From: Sphingomonadales bacterium UBA7471
Lineage (GTDB): Bacteria; Pseudomonadota; Alphaproteobacteria; Sphingomonadales; Sphingomonadaceae
Direction: 5' to 3'
Assembly (NCBI GenBank): GCA_002479765.1
Contig: DLOZ01000032.1
Coordinates: forward strand, 84,161-148,160
DNA: 64,000 nucleotides
Part shown: in pieces, positions 50,754 to 60,628 of the stretch
How positions within the stretch are numbered: position 1 is the stretch's first letter
How the letters are laid out: every line of letters begins with the position of its first letter
Translations under genes and position numbers: made by a program
Notes under the pieces: model-generated
Database searches by the model: none
Told to the model about the DNA's origin: nothing
What the model saw: the letters and a program-made list of their open reading frames with translations, nothing else

Positions 50754-51308
50754 GTGGATAATACTCTAAAAATGTTGCTTGGGATTCTGTCGGTCACCGG
50801 GTTCATCACCGTGGTCATTCCGCAGGGCGATCCCGTTGCGCCCCGCGAAGCTGCAGATATCGCGACCCAGGAAGTTAACACGCCGCCGCCCGAACCAACT
50901 GCACCGTTACCCTCTCCGCCACCATCGCCGCCGCCTGTTCCATTCGATTCTGGGGTTTCTGTTGAATTTATAACAGGTGCACCATCGATTGACGCCAGAC
51001 CAATTCAAGCCGATTTCGGATTGCCATTTGGCGTATCTCCGCGATCAGACCGAGAAAATCCGGACGCACCCCGAAAGAACAAAATTGGCTATTCACCGCC
51101 GCTATTTGGCATGGCGGGCGCACCTGTACAAAAGGAGGAAAAGAAGGTGGAGGAGAACAGGGAGACGAGCGCCCCCTTACGCGTTGAACCCAACAACCAA
51201 GTTTATTGCGCAGTCCAGCCACCATCAACCGATAGGTTCGTTCCGGTAATCGCGCTGGCCTCATCCCGGCACAGGAAAACCGCCAAAGCCGCCAATTGTT
51301 CAACCTGA
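50754..51308 (+). CDS. Hypothetical proline-rich protein
   Basis: A frame of 184 codons from GTG 50754 (an ATG at 50772 and TTG at 50730 are alternatives). A hydrophobic segment LGILSVTGFITVVIP near the start could be a membrane anchor, followed by a Pro-rich run (PPPEPTAPLPSPPPS, about residues 43-58) and a charged region KKVEENRE. The last 105 bases overlap the 3' end of bdhA on the other strand, so the true end is uncertain. TonB-like spacer architecture, but no TonB domain. May not be a real full-length gene. Confidence 0.4.
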   Translation: MDNTLKMLLGILSVTGFITVVIPQGDPVAPREAADIATQEVNTPPPEPTAPLPSPPPSPPPVPFDSGVSVEFITGAPSIDARPIQADFGLPFGVSPRSDRENPDAPRKNKIGYSPPLFGMAGAPVQKEEKKVEENRETSAPLRVEPNNQVYCAVQPPSTDRFVPVIALASSRHRKTAKAANCST

Positions 51309-51988
51309 ACAAATTTTTTCTGCGGTTGGTTGGCCAGCAACACATCGTTGATGACCTGTTCGCGCGTCAACCCGCGTGCCTTCATCGTATCGGGAATTTG
51401 GTTTTCAACCAAGGACGTCCACACATATCCCGGGCAGATATTGTTGACGGTTATGCCTTGCGTCGCGACCTCAAGCGCAACAGTCTTGCTGAAACCTGCG
51501 AGGCCATGCTTTGCCGCGTTATACGCTGACTTAAACGGTGACGCGACAAGGCTGTGCATCGAACCGGTGTTGATGACCCTGCCCCATCCCTTTGCCTTCA
51601 TCGCGGGCAAGGCCGCTTTTGTGGTATGAAATGCGGACGACAAGATGATCGACATGATTGCGTCCCATTTGTCTTCCGGGAATTCATCAACCGGGGCGAC
51701 ATGCTGGATGCCAGCATTGTTGATCAAGATATCGGGCGATCCCAGTTTCTCGCTACATTCAGCGACCATCGCCCTGATTTCATCTGGCTTCATCATATCC
51801 GCGCCAGAATGGAGTGCTTTCCCACCACTTGCAGCGGCGAGTTCCGTCACATAGCCTTGTATGGCATCCGCATCACCAAAACCGTTGATCATCACATTGG
51901 CGCCCTCGGCCGCCAGTGCGCGCGCATAACCCAGACCAATGCCAGATGTTGAACCCGTGATGAGCGCTGTTTTGCCTTGGAGGAACAT
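51203..51988 (-). CDS. bdhA: 3-hydroxybutyrate dehydrogenase
   Basis: NAD-dependent SDR that oxidises D-3-hydroxybutyrate to acetoacetate. The 261-residue product has TGSTSGIGLGYARALA, NNAGIQHVAPVDEFPEDKW, the catalytic Ser in NTGSMHSL and YNAAKHG (YxxxK). The INNAGIQHVAPV stretch is characteristic of BdhA. Likely serves storage polymer or ketone body use. Confidence 0.92.
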   Translation of the reverse strand: MFLQGKTALITGSTSGIGLGYARALAAEGANVMINGFGDADAIQGYVTELAAASGGKALHSGADMMKPDEIRAMVAECSEKLGSPDILINNAGIQHVAPVDEFPEDKWDAIMSIILSSAFHTTKAALPAMKAKGWGRVINTGSMHSLVASPFKSAYNAAKHGLAGFSKTVALEVATQGITVNNICPGYVWTSLVENQIPDTMKARGLTREQVINDVLLANQPQKKFVQVEQLAALAVFLCRDEASAITGTNLSVDGGWTAQ

Positions 51989-52124
51989 GGGAGATAGCCT
52001 TTGCGTTAGGGATGGACTTTATTTGCGTTCTACATCGCTAAACCCAATGTTGGCGCAGGACAATATGGCAGAATGCGAAGACCAAATAGGTGCAATTATA
52101 TTAAAGGCCTGTCATAAGCGCCGC

Positions 52125-53273
52125 ATGCGTTTGAATGATTGTCATAATGTCGCCGATTTTCGCCAGCTGGCGAAGTCGCGCCTGCCGTCACCTATCTTCA
52201 ACTATATCGACGGCGCAGCCGATGATGAGCGGACGAAAGGTCGCAACAATTCGTCGTTTGACGACTGCGACCTTGTGCCCAATGTGCTCGCGGGCGTTTC
52301 GGATATCGACACGAGCGTTCGCGTCATGGGCAAAGACATTGCCATGCCGCTCATGTTATCGCCAACCGCGTTGCAACGCTTATTTCATTGGCAAGGTGAA
52401 CGCGCCGTTGCCGCGGTGGCGCAGCAGTTTAACACATGGTTCGGCATTTCATCGCTTGCCACGGTCAGCATTGAGGAAGTCGGCGAACGCATCAAGACGC
52501 CGAAGCTGTTTCAGCTATATATCCACAAGGACAAAGGCCTAAACGCGTCGATGATCGAACGCTGTAAAGCCGCGAAATTTGATGCCATCGCGCTGACCGT
52601 CGATACGATCGTATCGGGCAATCGGGAACGCTGCCTGCGCAGCGGCTTCACCTCGCCGCCGCGCTTTACACCTGCGTCGGTTCTGAGCTACGCGATCCAT
52701 CCAGCATGGGCGCTGAACTATATATTCCGCGAGAAATTCTCGCTTCCCAACCTGCAAACACATGTTGACGCAGGTACCAATGTCGCGGTGTCTGTGGCCG
52801 AATATTTCAATACTATGCTCGACACGTCGATGGATTGGAAAATGGCGGAGAAAGTCCGGTCCGACTGGGGCGGCGAATTTTGCTTAAAGGGCATCATGTC
52901 CGTTGATGATGCCAAGCGGGCAGTCGACATCGGCGCGACTGCGATCATGGTGTCCAACCATGGCGGGCGGCAATTGGACGGGTCGCGGGCACCATTCGAC
53001 CAGATTTCCGAAATCGCCGACGCCGTTGGCGGTAAGATCGACATCATCTGCGACGGTGGCGTGCAGCGCGGCAGCCATGTATTGAAGGCGCTGGCTGCAG
53101 GCGCGACAGCATGCTCGGGCGGACGGCTGTATCTGTACGCATTGGCCGCAGCGGGCCAACCGGGTGTTGAACGTATCGTTGGCAAATTGCGCGACGAAAT
53201 TGATCGGGACATGCGATTGATGGGCGTCAAATCCGTCGCGCAGCTTAACCGTTCTATGTTGCGCTATCGTTAG
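52125..53273 (+). CDS. FMN-dependent alpha-hydroxy acid oxidase/dehydrogenase
   Basis: TIM-barrel flavoprotein of the L-lactate dehydrogenase/glycolate oxidase family. Start chosen at MRLNDCHNVADFRQLA (382 residues). Motifs: FNYIDGAADDE, LSPTALQRLFHWQGE, and VSNHGGRQLDGSRAPFDQI with the catalytic His. LldD is the commonest assignment; close homologues oxidise mandelate or other 2-hydroxy acids. Confidence 0.9.
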   Translation: MRLNDCHNVADFRQLAKSRLPSPIFNYIDGAADDERTKGRNNSSFDDCDLVPNVLAGVSDIDTSVRVMGKDIAMPLMLSPTALQRLFHWQGERAVAAVAQQFNTWFGISSLATVSIEEVGERIKTPKLFQLYIHKDKGLNASMIERCKAAKFDAIALTVDTIVSGNRERCLRSGFTSPPRFTPASVLSYAIHPAWALNYIFREKFSLPNLQTHVDAGTNVAVSVAEYFNTMLDTSMDWKMAEKVRSDWGGEFCLKGIMSVDDAKRAVDIGATAIMVSNHGGRQLDGSRAPFDQISEIADAVGGKIDIICDGGVQRGSHVLKALAAGATACSGGRLYLYALAAAGQPGVERIVGKLRDEIDRDMRLMGVKSVAQLNRSMLRYR

Positions 53274-53307
53274 GCTCTTGCGCACCTGCAACGTCAGGAA
53301 AGCAGCT

Positions 53308-53928
53308 TTAGCGCGTGCTCACCAAGAACCAGATTGCGACCATCGCCAATAGAACCGCAAATATGCGGCGCACTTGGTTCCGGCGGTTGCCCACCGTCAT
53401 CCATCCATGCGCCTGCGCCGCCAATGCAACGATGACGAGGTGCACCGCTGTAGCAATGGCAACATAGCATGTCGACAGCAGAAAGGTTTGCGGCGCAATC
53501 GGTGCATTGGTTACGATATAGGCTGGCAGGACCGTGACAAAAAACACCGCGGCCTTTGGGTTCAGTAAGTTGAGCAGCAAGCCGTGGCGGAACCATGCCG
53601 CCATGGCCGTCGCGTCTATGTGGTTGGCAGCAACTTCTTTCTCCCCGACCCATATGTGCCAAGCCAGCCATAATAAATATGCCGCACCTGCGAAGCGCAG
53701 CAAACTAAAGGCAAAAGGCGAGCGGGCTGCGAGCGCGGCGAGCCCCATGGCCGAAACCAAAGCAAGAATCGCAAGGCCCGTTGCAATGCCTGCCACAGCG
53801 GCGAAACCCGACCGCTTCCCTTGCGTCGCGCTGGTCAATGCAAGCCATCCCATGTTCGGCCCCGGGGTCAGTTCAATCAGCATTGTGGTGATAAGAAAGG
53901 GAAGGAACAGCGCGGTCATCATGCGCAT
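53308..53928 (-). CDS. LysE family translocator
   Basis: Amino acid or metabolite exporter with six helices. Start chosen at MRMMTALFLPFLITTM (206 residues). The signature IELTPGPNMGWLALTSATQGKRSG in the first helix and loop and GLLLNLLNPKAAVFFVTVLP are RhtB/LysE marks. Substrate unknown. Diverges from the monooxygenase gene. Confidence 0.88.
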   Translation of the reverse strand: MRMMTALFLPFLITTMLIELTPGPNMGWLALTSATQGKRSGFAAVAGIATGLAILALVSAMGLAALAARSPFAFSLLRFAGAAYLLWLAWHIWVGEKEVAANHIDATAMAAWFRHGLLLNLLNPKAAVFFVTVLPAYIVTNAPIAPQTFLLSTCYVAIATAVHLVIVALAAQAHGWMTVGNRRNQVRRIFAVLLAMVAIWFLVSTR

Positions 53929-53997
53929 TTTATACACGCCTTCACCCGATAGTCGATTGCGCTTGGTTTTGCGCGTCAACACACCCATTTAGGGTTC

Positions 53998-54987
53998 ATG
54001 ACCAATTACTCCTTGCTTGACCTTGTTCCCGTTGTCGAAGGTGGCTCAGTGGCTGGCGCGCTCGCCAATGCCGCAGACCTTGCGGCCCACGCCGAAAGTC
54101 TGGGCTTCAGCCGCTATTGGGTTGCCGAACATCACGGGATGCGCGGCATCGCCAGCGCGGCCACCAGCGTTGTTATTGGGCATATTGCCGCAGCGACCAA
54201 ATCGATCCGCGTTGGCTCAGGCGGCATCATGCTGCCAAACCATGCGCCATTGGTCATTGCCGAGCAATTTGGCACGCTGGACGCGCTTTACCCCGGCAGG
54301 ATCGATCTTGGACTGGGCCGTGCGCCCGGCAGCGACCAACGCGTTGCCGCCGCGATCCGCCGAACATTGGATAGCGACCCGAACGCGTTCCCGCGCGATG
54401 TGATGGAATTGCAAAGCTATTTTGCCGATGATGGCAAAACCGGCATCGTCGCAACACCCGGCGCGGGCGCGAATGTGCAACTTTATATCTTGGGCAGCAG
54501 CCTCTACGGCGCGCAAGTCGCCGCTGCATTGGGCTTGCCTTTCGCCTTCGCCAGCCACTTTGCGCCGCAAATGCTCGACGAAGCCCTGCACATCTACCGC
54601 AGCCATTTCCGGCCAAGCGCCGTCTTGGACAAACCCTATGCGATGGCCGCATTCAACATCATCGCGGACGAAACCGACGCGGAGGGAGAGTTTTTGGCGA
54701 GCTCGCTAATGCAAAGCTTCGTCGCCCTACGCACGGGCAACCCGCGCCAAATGCCGCCACCGGTCGAAGGCTATGTGGCGTCGCTGCCGCCACAATTTAC
54801 GTCCGCGTTGAACGATATCTTATCTGCCAGCGCCATCGGCTCCGCTGACACCGTAAAAGCCGGCGTCGAAGCGTTTTTGGCACGCACGCAAGCTGACGAA
54901 ATCATCGTCGCCTGTTCGATTTTCGATCATGAAAAACGAAAACGAAGTTTGGAGATAGCGGCGGAGGTCTTTGCCAACCTTAATTGA
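53998..54987 (+). CDS. LLM-class flavin-dependent oxidoreductase
   Basis: Luciferase-like monooxygenase fold, 329 residues. Motifs: [48 protein letters not shown]. Substrate unknown. Its last 37 codons are repeated in diverged form beyond the parDE genes (55567-55695), so the 3' end seems to have been exchanged. The stop lies in the parD promoter. Confidence 0.9.
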   Translation: MTNYSLLDLVPVVEGGSVAGALANAADLAAHAESLGFSRYWVAEHHGMRGIASAATSVVIGHIAAATKSIRVGSGGIMLPNHAPLVIAEQFGTLDALYPGRIDLGLGRAPGSDQRVAAAIRRTLDSDPNAFPRDVMELQSYFADDGKTGIVATPGAGANVQLYILGSSLYGAQVAAALGLPFAFASHFAPQMLDEALHIYRSHFRPSAVLDKPYAMAAFNIIADETDAEGEFLASSLMQSFVALRTGNPRQMPPPVEGYVASLPPQFTSALNDILSASAIGSADTVKAGVEAFLARTQADEIIVACSIFDHEKRKRSLEIAAEVFANLN

Positions 54988-55011
54988 CATGTTACCAATT
55001 TTTGGTATCAT
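54984..55011 (+). promoter_or_regulatory. parDE promoter with operator palindrome
   Basis: TTGACA (54984-54989) and TATCAT (55006-55011) lie 16 bases apart. Inside, TACCAA-TTT-TTGGTA (54993-55007) is an inverted repeat overlapping the -10 box, as expected for autorepression by ParD/ParE. Confidence 0.7.
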
Positions 55012-55017
55012 TTGTGC

Positions 55018-55260
55018 ATGGTAGCAAAAAACACGTCTATTGCCTTGGGCGACCACTTTTCGGACTATGCTCGAAGTAAGGTAGAATCTGGCGAATATGG
55101 CTCAACGAGCGAAGTGATCCGCGAGGCGTTGCGGCTGCACGAAGAGCGATCTGTGTTTAAACATAAGTTGCTCGAGGCGCTTGATGAGGGTTTGGCCAGC
55201 CCTGTTGATGAGAATTTCGATATCGATCAGTGGCTGGATGAGGAATTCCCGCGCAAGTGA
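55018..55260 (+). CDS. parD: Type II antitoxin, ParD/CC2985 family
   Basis: An 80-residue antitoxin. N-terminal ribbon-helix-helix (about residues 1-45: SIALGDHFSDYARSKVESGE, STSEVIREALRL) binds DNA; the C-terminal acidic tail DENFDIDQWLDEEFPRK binds the toxin. Start MVAKNTS. Its stop shares a base with the toxin start (TGATG). Confidence 0.9.
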   Translation: MVAKNTSIALGDHFSDYARSKVESGEYGSTSEVIREALRLHEERSVFKHKLLEALDEGLASPVDENFDIDQWLDEEFPRK

Positions 55261-55544
55261 TGCGCATCCATTTCCGCACTGCCGCATCCGCCGACATGCG
55301 AAGAGTCGCCCGCGAGACCAGAGCGGCGTGGGGCGAGGCGCAGGCATATAAATATTCCAGACAGTTGCGCGACGACATCACGTCACTGGCCGAATTCCCG
55401 CTACGCTTCCCGGAATTTAACTCCCGCCCCGGCTTGCGCCGAATGAACAGCGGGCGGCATGCGGTGTTCTATCTGACGTCGGACGATCGGATCGAGATTG
55501 TGCGCGTAGTGCACGTGGCTAGTGATTTCGAACAGTGGTTGTAG
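55260..55544 (+). CDS. parE: Type II toxin, ParE/RelE family
   Basis: A 94-residue protein with RelE/ParE fold: ADMRRVARETRAAWG, YSRQLRDDITSLAEFPLR, and HAVFYLTSDDRIEIVRVVHV. ParE members poison DNA gyrase. ATG 55260 overlaps the antitoxin stop; a GTG three bases earlier is an alternative. Confidence 0.9.
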   Translation: MRIHFRTAASADMRRVARETRAAWGEAQAYKYSRQLRDDITSLAEFPLRFPEFNSRPGLRRMNSGRHAVFYLTSDDRIEIVRVVHVASDFEQWL

Positions 55545-55566
55545 CAAAGTGCGTTTTCACTGCAAT

Positions 55567-55695
55567 TTAGCGCGCACGCAAGCAGACGAAATCATCGTCG
55601 CCTGTTCAGTTTTCGATCATGAAAAACGAAAACGGAGCCTGGATATAACAGCCTCCGTTTTCGCAGAACTTAGTAAACGCGTGGCTTCGGCTTGA
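55567..55695 (+). pseudogene. 3' remnant of an LLM monooxygenase gene
   Basis: Read in frame from 55567: [20 protein letters not shown] and so on to a stop at 55693-55695. About 30 of 36 residues match the intact gene's C-terminus, with conservative changes. There is no start codon or upstream body. It overlaps the 3' end of sdhA by 26 bases on the opposite strand. Probably the original end of the gene, displaced when the parDE segment came in. Confidence 0.8.
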
Positions 55696-57472
55696 TATAC
55701 TCTGCCTCGTCGGTCAGCGTATAATCATGCACTGGGCGGTAGTCGATTTTCACCGCGCCGCCAGATCCGCCCCAACCTTCAAACCATGAAGCGGTGTGCT
55801 TCATCCAATTTTCATCGTCGCGCTCTGGATAATCCTCATGCGCATGCGCGCCGCGGCTTTCCTTACGGTTGTTGGCGCTTTCGATGGTGCAGACAGCCTG
55901 CGCCATCAAATTATCGAGCTCCAGCGTTTCGATGAGGTCGGTGTTCCAAATCATGCTGCGGTCGGTGACGTGCACGTCGGCAAGACGTTGATTGACCTTT
56001 TGCATCTCGATAACGCCTTCGGCCAGCAATGCGGTGTCGCGGAAAACCGCAGCGTGCTTTTGCATTGTCCGCTGCATTTGCAGACGAATGTCTGCAGTCG
56101 GCGAACCGCCCTTTGCCGCACGGAACTTGTCGACGCGGGTCAGCGCCAAATCGGCGGCGTCTTTCGGAAGCGCCTTGTGCGGCGCACCGGGCGTCAATGA
56201 CGATTTCAGATGCAAGCCCGTTGCCCGTCCGAATACGACCAAGTCGATCAATGAGTTTGATCCAAGCCGGTTCGCGCCATGCACCGAAACGCACGCTGCT
56301 TCGCCAACCGCGTAAAGGCCCGGCACGATGACTTCGGGATCGTCACCAACCTTGGTGACCACCTGACCATGATAATTGCACGGAATTCCGCCCATGTTGT
56401 AGTGCACCGTTGGTGTCACTGGCAGTGGTTGACGTGTCAGATCGACGCCAGCGAAAATCTTTCCGCTTTCGGTAATGCCCGGCAAACGCTGCGCCAAAAC
56501 CTTGGGATCGATATGGTCGAGATGTAGGTAGATATGGTCCTTATGCGGGCCGACACCACGGCCTTCGCGCATTTCAAGTGCCATCGAACGGCTGACAACG
56601 TCGCGTGATGCCAAATCCTTCGCGGACGGCGCATAACGCTCCATGAAGCGCTCGCCTTCGCTGTTGGTCAGATATCCGCCTTCACCGCGCGCACCTTCGG
56701 TAATCAACACGCCTGCGCCGTAGATGCCGGTCGGGTGGAATTGCACGAATTCCATATCTTGAAGCGGAAGCCCGGCGCGCAGCACCATGCCGCCACCGTC
56801 ACCGGTGCAGGTATGCGCCGACGTTGCGGAGAAATACGCACGGCCATATCCGCCAGTTGCCAGCACGACGGCATGGCTCTTGAAACGGTGGATGGTGCCA
56901 TCTTCCATGCACATGGCAATCACGCCGCGGCATTCGCCATTTTCCATAATCAGATCGAGCGCGAAATATTCGATGAAGAAATCCGCATCATATTTCAGGC
57001 TCTGCTGATACAGGCTGTGCAACATCGCGTGACCGGTGCGGTCGGCCGCTGCGGCCGTACGCTGAACGGGGGGGCCTTCGCCCATATTCTGCATGTGGCC
57101 GCCAAAGGGGCGCTGATAAATTGTGCCGTCGGCATTGCGGCTAAACGGAACGCCGGCATGCTCAAGCTCATACACCGCAGCAGGCGCTTCACGCACCATA
57201 TATTCGATCGCGTCTTGGTCACCCAACCAGTCCGATCCCTTTACGGTGTCGTACATGTGCCAAGTCCAATGGTCCGGCGAGTTGTTGCCAAGCGACGCCG
57301 CAATTCCGCCCTGTGCCGCAACCGTATGCGAACGGGTGGGGAAAACCTTGGTGATACAGGCTGTTTTCAAACCAGCTTCAGCGCTGCCCATCGTGGCGCG
57401 CAAGCCAGAGCCGCCGGCACCGACAACAACCGTGTCATAAGTGTGATCGATAATCTTATAAGCGTCTGACAT
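55670..57472 (-). CDS. sdhA: Succinate dehydrogenase flavoprotein subunit
   Basis: Covalent-FAD subunit of complex II. The 600-residue product has [34 protein letters not shown] (the FAD-linked His), the catalytic [21 protein letters not shown] and [17 protein letters not shown]. The start shares a base with the sdhD stop. sdhB, which normally follows sdhA, is not present downstream. Confidence 0.98.
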   Translation of the reverse strand: MSDAYKIIDHTYDTVVVGAGGSGLRATMGSAEAGLKTACITKVFPTRSHTVAAQGGIAASLGNNSPDHWTWHMYDTVKGSDWLGDQDAIEYMVREAPAAVYELEHAGVPFSRNADGTIYQRPFGGHMQNMGEGPPVQRTAAAADRTGHAMLHSLYQQSLKYDADFFIEYFALDLIMENGECRGVIAMCMEDGTIHRFKSHAVVLATGGYGRAYFSATSAHTCTGDGGGMVLRAGLPLQDMEFVQFHPTGIYGAGVLITEGARGEGGYLTNSEGERFMERYAPSAKDLASRDVVSRSMALEMREGRGVGPHKDHIYLHLDHIDPKVLAQRLPGITESGKIFAGVDLTRQPLPVTPTVHYNMGGIPCNYHGQVVTKVGDDPEVIVPGLYAVGEAACVSVHGANRLGSNSLIDLVVFGRATGLHLKSSLTPGAPHKALPKDAADLALTRVDKFRAAKGGSPTADIRLQMQRTMQKHAAVFRDTALLAEGVIEMQKVNQRLADVHVTDRSMIWNTDLIETLELDNLMAQAVCTIESANNRKESRGAHAHEDYPERDDENWMKHTASWFEGWGGSGGAVKIDYRPVHDYTLTDEAEYIKPKPRVY

Positions 57473-57864
57473 CAGGCGGATGCTCCGGTAAATGCTAATT
57501 TTGCTACGACGAAAATGCCGAACACGGCGCTCGCGACGACATAGAAGTTGAGAAGCGCCATTGCGCCAAACTTCAATCCTTCGTCATGCACATAATCTTC
57601 AATCAAAACCTGAAGACCAAGGCGCGCGTGCGAAAAAATGTTGACGATCATCAATATCATCGGGACCGCAACGGTTGGTTGAGCCAGCCATTGCGCCAAA
57701 GTTGCTTGATCAAAATTCGGCATTAGAAGCAGTGAGACGACGAGCCACGTGGTCAGCAAGATATTGCCAATCGCGGTTAGGCGCTGTTTCAACCAATGTT
57801 CGCCGCCATGCTTTGCTGAACCCAGCCCGCGCACGCGCCCGATATATGTTCTACTGTCCATCAT
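57472..57864 (-). CDS. sdhD: Succinate dehydrogenase membrane anchor SdhD
   Basis: A 130-residue anchor with three hydrophobic helices; the stretch [20 protein letters not shown] carries the heme-binding His and the SHxxxGLQxIIEDYV signature. Start at ATG 57864, sharing a base with the sdhC stop. Confidence 0.93.
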   Translation of the reverse strand: MMDSRTYIGRVRGLGSAKHGGEHWLKQRLTAIGNILLTTWLVVSLLLMPNFDQATLAQWLAQPTVAVPMILMIVNIFSHARLGLQVLIEDYVHDEGLKFGAMALLNFYVVASAVFGIFVVAKLAFTGASA

Positions 57865-58304
57865 CAAACTCCAAGAAAGCGCGATGCCACAAACAGGACA
57901 ACGAATGCAGTTGCAAAAAAGGCCGCAATGAATGCAGCCGAAGCCCAGGTCCGGTTCGACTTCAATTCGTAACCAGCGCCAATATCCAAAACGAGGTGGC
58001 GAATGCCCGATGCGAGATGCTGGAAAAAGCTGAAGGTTACAGCAAGGCCCAAAAGCCGGAAGAACCAGTTGACGGCCATTTCAAAACCGGTTGCGCTTTC
58101 GCCTGCGGAGACAACATATTTTTGGAAGGTCGCATAGCTTTCTGCGCCACCACCAATCGCCGACAACCACCACAGCAAGGTGACCATACCCACCGTCGAG
58201 AGGATGAATCCTGTTGCACGGTGGAAAATCGAAATCGCCATCTGCGGTGACCAGCGATACACCTGCAAATGCGGTGATAACGGGCGGTTCGGGTTTTTCG
58301 CCAT
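57864..58304 (-). CDS. sdhC: Succinate dehydrogenase cytochrome b556 subunit SdhC
   Basis: Membrane anchor of complex II with heme b. Start chosen at MAKNPNRPLSPHLQVY (146 residues). Signatures: RPLSPHLQVYRWSPQMAISIFHRATG and FFQHLASGIRHLVLDIG with the heme His. First gene of sdhC-D-A. The 249-base gap 58305-58553, shared with the chemoreceptor gene, holds the promoter; I see no clear consensus. Confidence 0.94.
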   Translation of the reverse strand: MAKNPNRPLSPHLQVYRWSPQMAISIFHRATGFILSTVGMVTLLWWLSAIGGGAESYATFQKYVVSAGESATGFEMAVNWFFRLLGLAVTFSFFQHLASGIRHLVLDIGAGYELKSNRTWASAAFIAAFFATAFVVLFVASRFLGV

Positions 58305-58553
58305 GATTTCAGCGTCCTTCATTTAAGCGCGGCCTGTATTAAGCGTCGCTCTTTAATCGTTTAATGGCGTGGCGCAAGGCCTGCACCGTCAGAATCGCGC
58401 ATTGGGATGATGGATTTGTTCAATCACAAGTTTCCACAAAATCTGCGCCAGAGCATCGGAGGCGTTTGGCCAATAACCGCCTGTTAACCATTTCCCGCTT
58501 AAACATGTGAAATCGGTCCGCATTGCGGAAGACAATGACACAGGAATGCGCGT

Positions 58554-59894
58554 ATGGCAGAGAAACAGGACATTAAACCATCGGACGTCCAGGCGATTAT
58601 TGATGTCTTTGTCGAAGACAAAAGCTTTGCGCCCCGCTGCCGCAAAGTCGGTGAACTGTTGAAAGACCGGCTATACGACATCAGCAGCTATTATTGGGAT
58701 TATTGGATCAGCATGGGCAAGTTTCCTGAAATGCAGGATCCCGAAAATGTTGAAAAAGCCCGCACCAAAACAGCCACCTTTATTGAGAAGCGCCTCAGCA
58801 ATATCGATGGCGCTGAATGGTCAAAGTTTCTCACCCGTCAAATCATGGACTCGTGCCAACGCGGCATTCCACTCGAGAATGTTAATGCAGCGTCCACCCG
58901 CGTCAACAGCTTCACCCTAAAGTTGCTTGGTGAAGTATATGGCGTCGAACAGAAAGATTATCAGGATCTGGCGGCGGCCGTTCTGACGGCAACCGGTCTG
59001 GAACTATCGATCATGGCGATGTGCTATACGTCATATAGCACCAATCAGAACATGACACGCCGCCGGGAACAAACGGCGCAGTTTGAATCCGACATTGGCA
59101 TTGCTGCACATGAGGTTGCAGACCGCACAGCCATGTTGCGCCAACAAGCTGCGAGCAGCTCGCAAATGGCGAACGGCATGCTGTCCAAGGCGTCTGAAGT
59201 TGCGGCAGCGTCTGAACAATCTGCAGTTGCCATGCGCGAAGCCGCCCAAACTGCCGCAGGCCTCATCCGCGCCATTGAAGATGCGCGGACAGAAGTGGAG
59301 ACCGCCGCCGACGTTGCAAACCGCGCCGCCGCCGTAGCAACAAAAGGTGCAGTCGCGACAGATACGCTTTCCGAACAATCCCAATCCATCGAGTCGATAT
59401 TGGGGCTTATCCGCGACATTGCGGGGCAAACCAACTTGCTGGCGTTGAATGCCACGATCGAAGCGGCACGTGCAGGCGATGCAGGCCGTGGTTTCGCCGT
59501 GGTCGCACAGGAAGTGAAAAGCCTCGCAAATCAAACGGCGCAGGCAACCGACGAAATTGCGCAGAAGATTTCATCCATTCAAAGTGCGACCAAGGCGTCG
59601 GTTGAATCCAACGCATCCATCCGCGAAACCGTTGACGAAGTGCGCATGTCTGCCGAACGCATCCGGCGGGCGATGGAAGACCAAGCACAAACGGTTACGA
59701 TGATTACCGCGTCCGTTGATGAAACCGCTTTGGCCGCCGATTTAATGTCGAACACTATCTCCGCCATCCGCAGCGATACGGAAAATGTGGTGTCGGAAAT
59801 CATGCAGCTTGAGGGCGGGTTTAGTGAAGTGAATGAGAAAATCTCATCGCTTCAAGCCAATGCCACGCGCTTTGTTGGAAACCTCATCCGATAA
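58554..59894 (+). CDS. Soluble chemoreceptor with globin-like N-terminal domain
   Basis: A 446-residue methyl-accepting protein with no transmembrane segment. Residues 1-170 are helical and recall the sensor domain of globin-coupled sensors ([15 protein letters not shown] where protoglobins have the proximal His region), but there is no His anywhere in residues 1-180. The C-terminal signalling domain (about 190-446) has the hairpin tip [20 protein letters not shown] and [13 protein letters not shown]. It signals to CheA or a related kinase. TTAACCAT lies 63 bases upstream. Confidence 0.87.
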   Translation: MAEKQDIKPSDVQAIIDVFVEDKSFAPRCRKVGELLKDRLYDISSYYWDYWISMGKFPEMQDPENVEKARTKTATFIEKRLSNIDGAEWSKFLTRQIMDSCQRGIPLENVNAASTRVNSFTLKLLGEVYGVEQKDYQDLAAAVLTATGLELSIMAMCYTSYSTNQNMTRRREQTAQFESDIGIAAHEVADRTAMLRQQAASSSQMANGMLSKASEVAAASEQSAVAMREAAQTAAGLIRAIEDARTEVETAADVANRAAAVATKGAVATDTLSEQSQSIESILGLIRDIAGQTNLLALNATIEAARAGDAGRGFAVVAQEVKSLANQTAQATDEIAQKISSIQSATKASVESNASIRETVDEVRMSAERIRRAMEDQAQTVTMITASVDETALAADLMSNTISAIRSDTENVVSEIMQLEGGFSEVNEKISSLQANATRFVGNLIR

Positions 59895-59935
59895 CTTCGG
59901 TTGAAATTTTGTCGGTGCTGTGAAAAGCAGCGCGG

Positions 59936-60628
59936 ATGAAAACCCATATCCTTATCACCGGCGCATCACGCGGCATCGGCGCTGCTGCCGCCGCCAGCTT
60001 TGACCCTGCAACGACTAATGTGCTGGCACTGTCCAGCAAGGATGGTGATCTTTGCGATCCTGCAACACCACAGCGGCTTTGGAACCATGCGCTTGATCGC
60101 CTTGACGGGCGTGTGAATGTGTTAATCAACAATGCCGGGATATTTGAACAAAACCCGATTTCGGTCTCGGACGAGGAATGGCTCGCCAACTGGAACCGGA
60201 CCATGCAGATCAACCTGACGGCAAGTTCCGACTTGTGCCGCCGCGCTGTCCTGCATTGGCAAGAATCGAACGCGAGCGGCAGGATCGTTAATATCGCCAG
60301 CCGCGCTGCGCATCGCGGGGATAGCCCGGCCCATTGGCATTATGCGGCATCAAAGGCCGGTATGGTCGCCATGACCAAGACCATCGCACGGGCTTACGCG
60401 GCCCAAAAAATCTATGCCTTTGCCATATGTCCTGGATTTACCATGACCGGCATGGCGGACGATTATCTCGCAAGCCGCGGCGGCGATAAGCTGCTCGCCG
60501 ATATTCCGCTGGGCAAGGTCGCGGATCCCGAAGAGGTCGCGGCGATGGTGAAATTCTGTGCACTGGATGCGCCGCCGTCGATGACAGGCGCCGTGTTGGA
60601 CATAAATGGCGCGAGCTATGTACGCTAA
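59936..60628 (+). CDS. SDR family oxidoreductase
   Basis: A 230-residue short-chain dehydrogenase. NAD(P) motif TGASRGIGAAAA, NNAGIFEQN, catalytic Ser in NIASRAA and YAASKAG (YxxxK). Lacks a distinctive substrate signature. It overlaps the metallo-beta-lactamase gene by eleven bases or more, so they form an operon. Confidence 0.9.
   Translation: MKTHILITGASRGIGAAAAASFDPATTNVLALSSKDGDLCDPATPQRLWNHALDRLDGRVNVLINNAGIFEQNPISVSDEEWLANWNRTMQINLTASSDLCRRAVLHWQESNASGRIVNIASRAAHRGDSPAHWHYAASKAGMVAMTKTIARAYAAQKIYAFAICPGFTMTGMADDYLASRGGDKLLADIPLGKVADPEEVAAMVKFCALDAPPSMTGAVLDINGASYVR

Larger units (their letters stand above)
54881..55640 (+). repeat. Diverged direct repeat flanking parDE
   Basis: Bases 54881-54950 (the monooxygenase 3' end) and 55571-55640 align without gaps at offset 690, with 63 of 70 identical by my count. 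The differences are mostly in third codon positions. The interval between contains the toxin-antitoxin genes. Confidence 0.85.
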
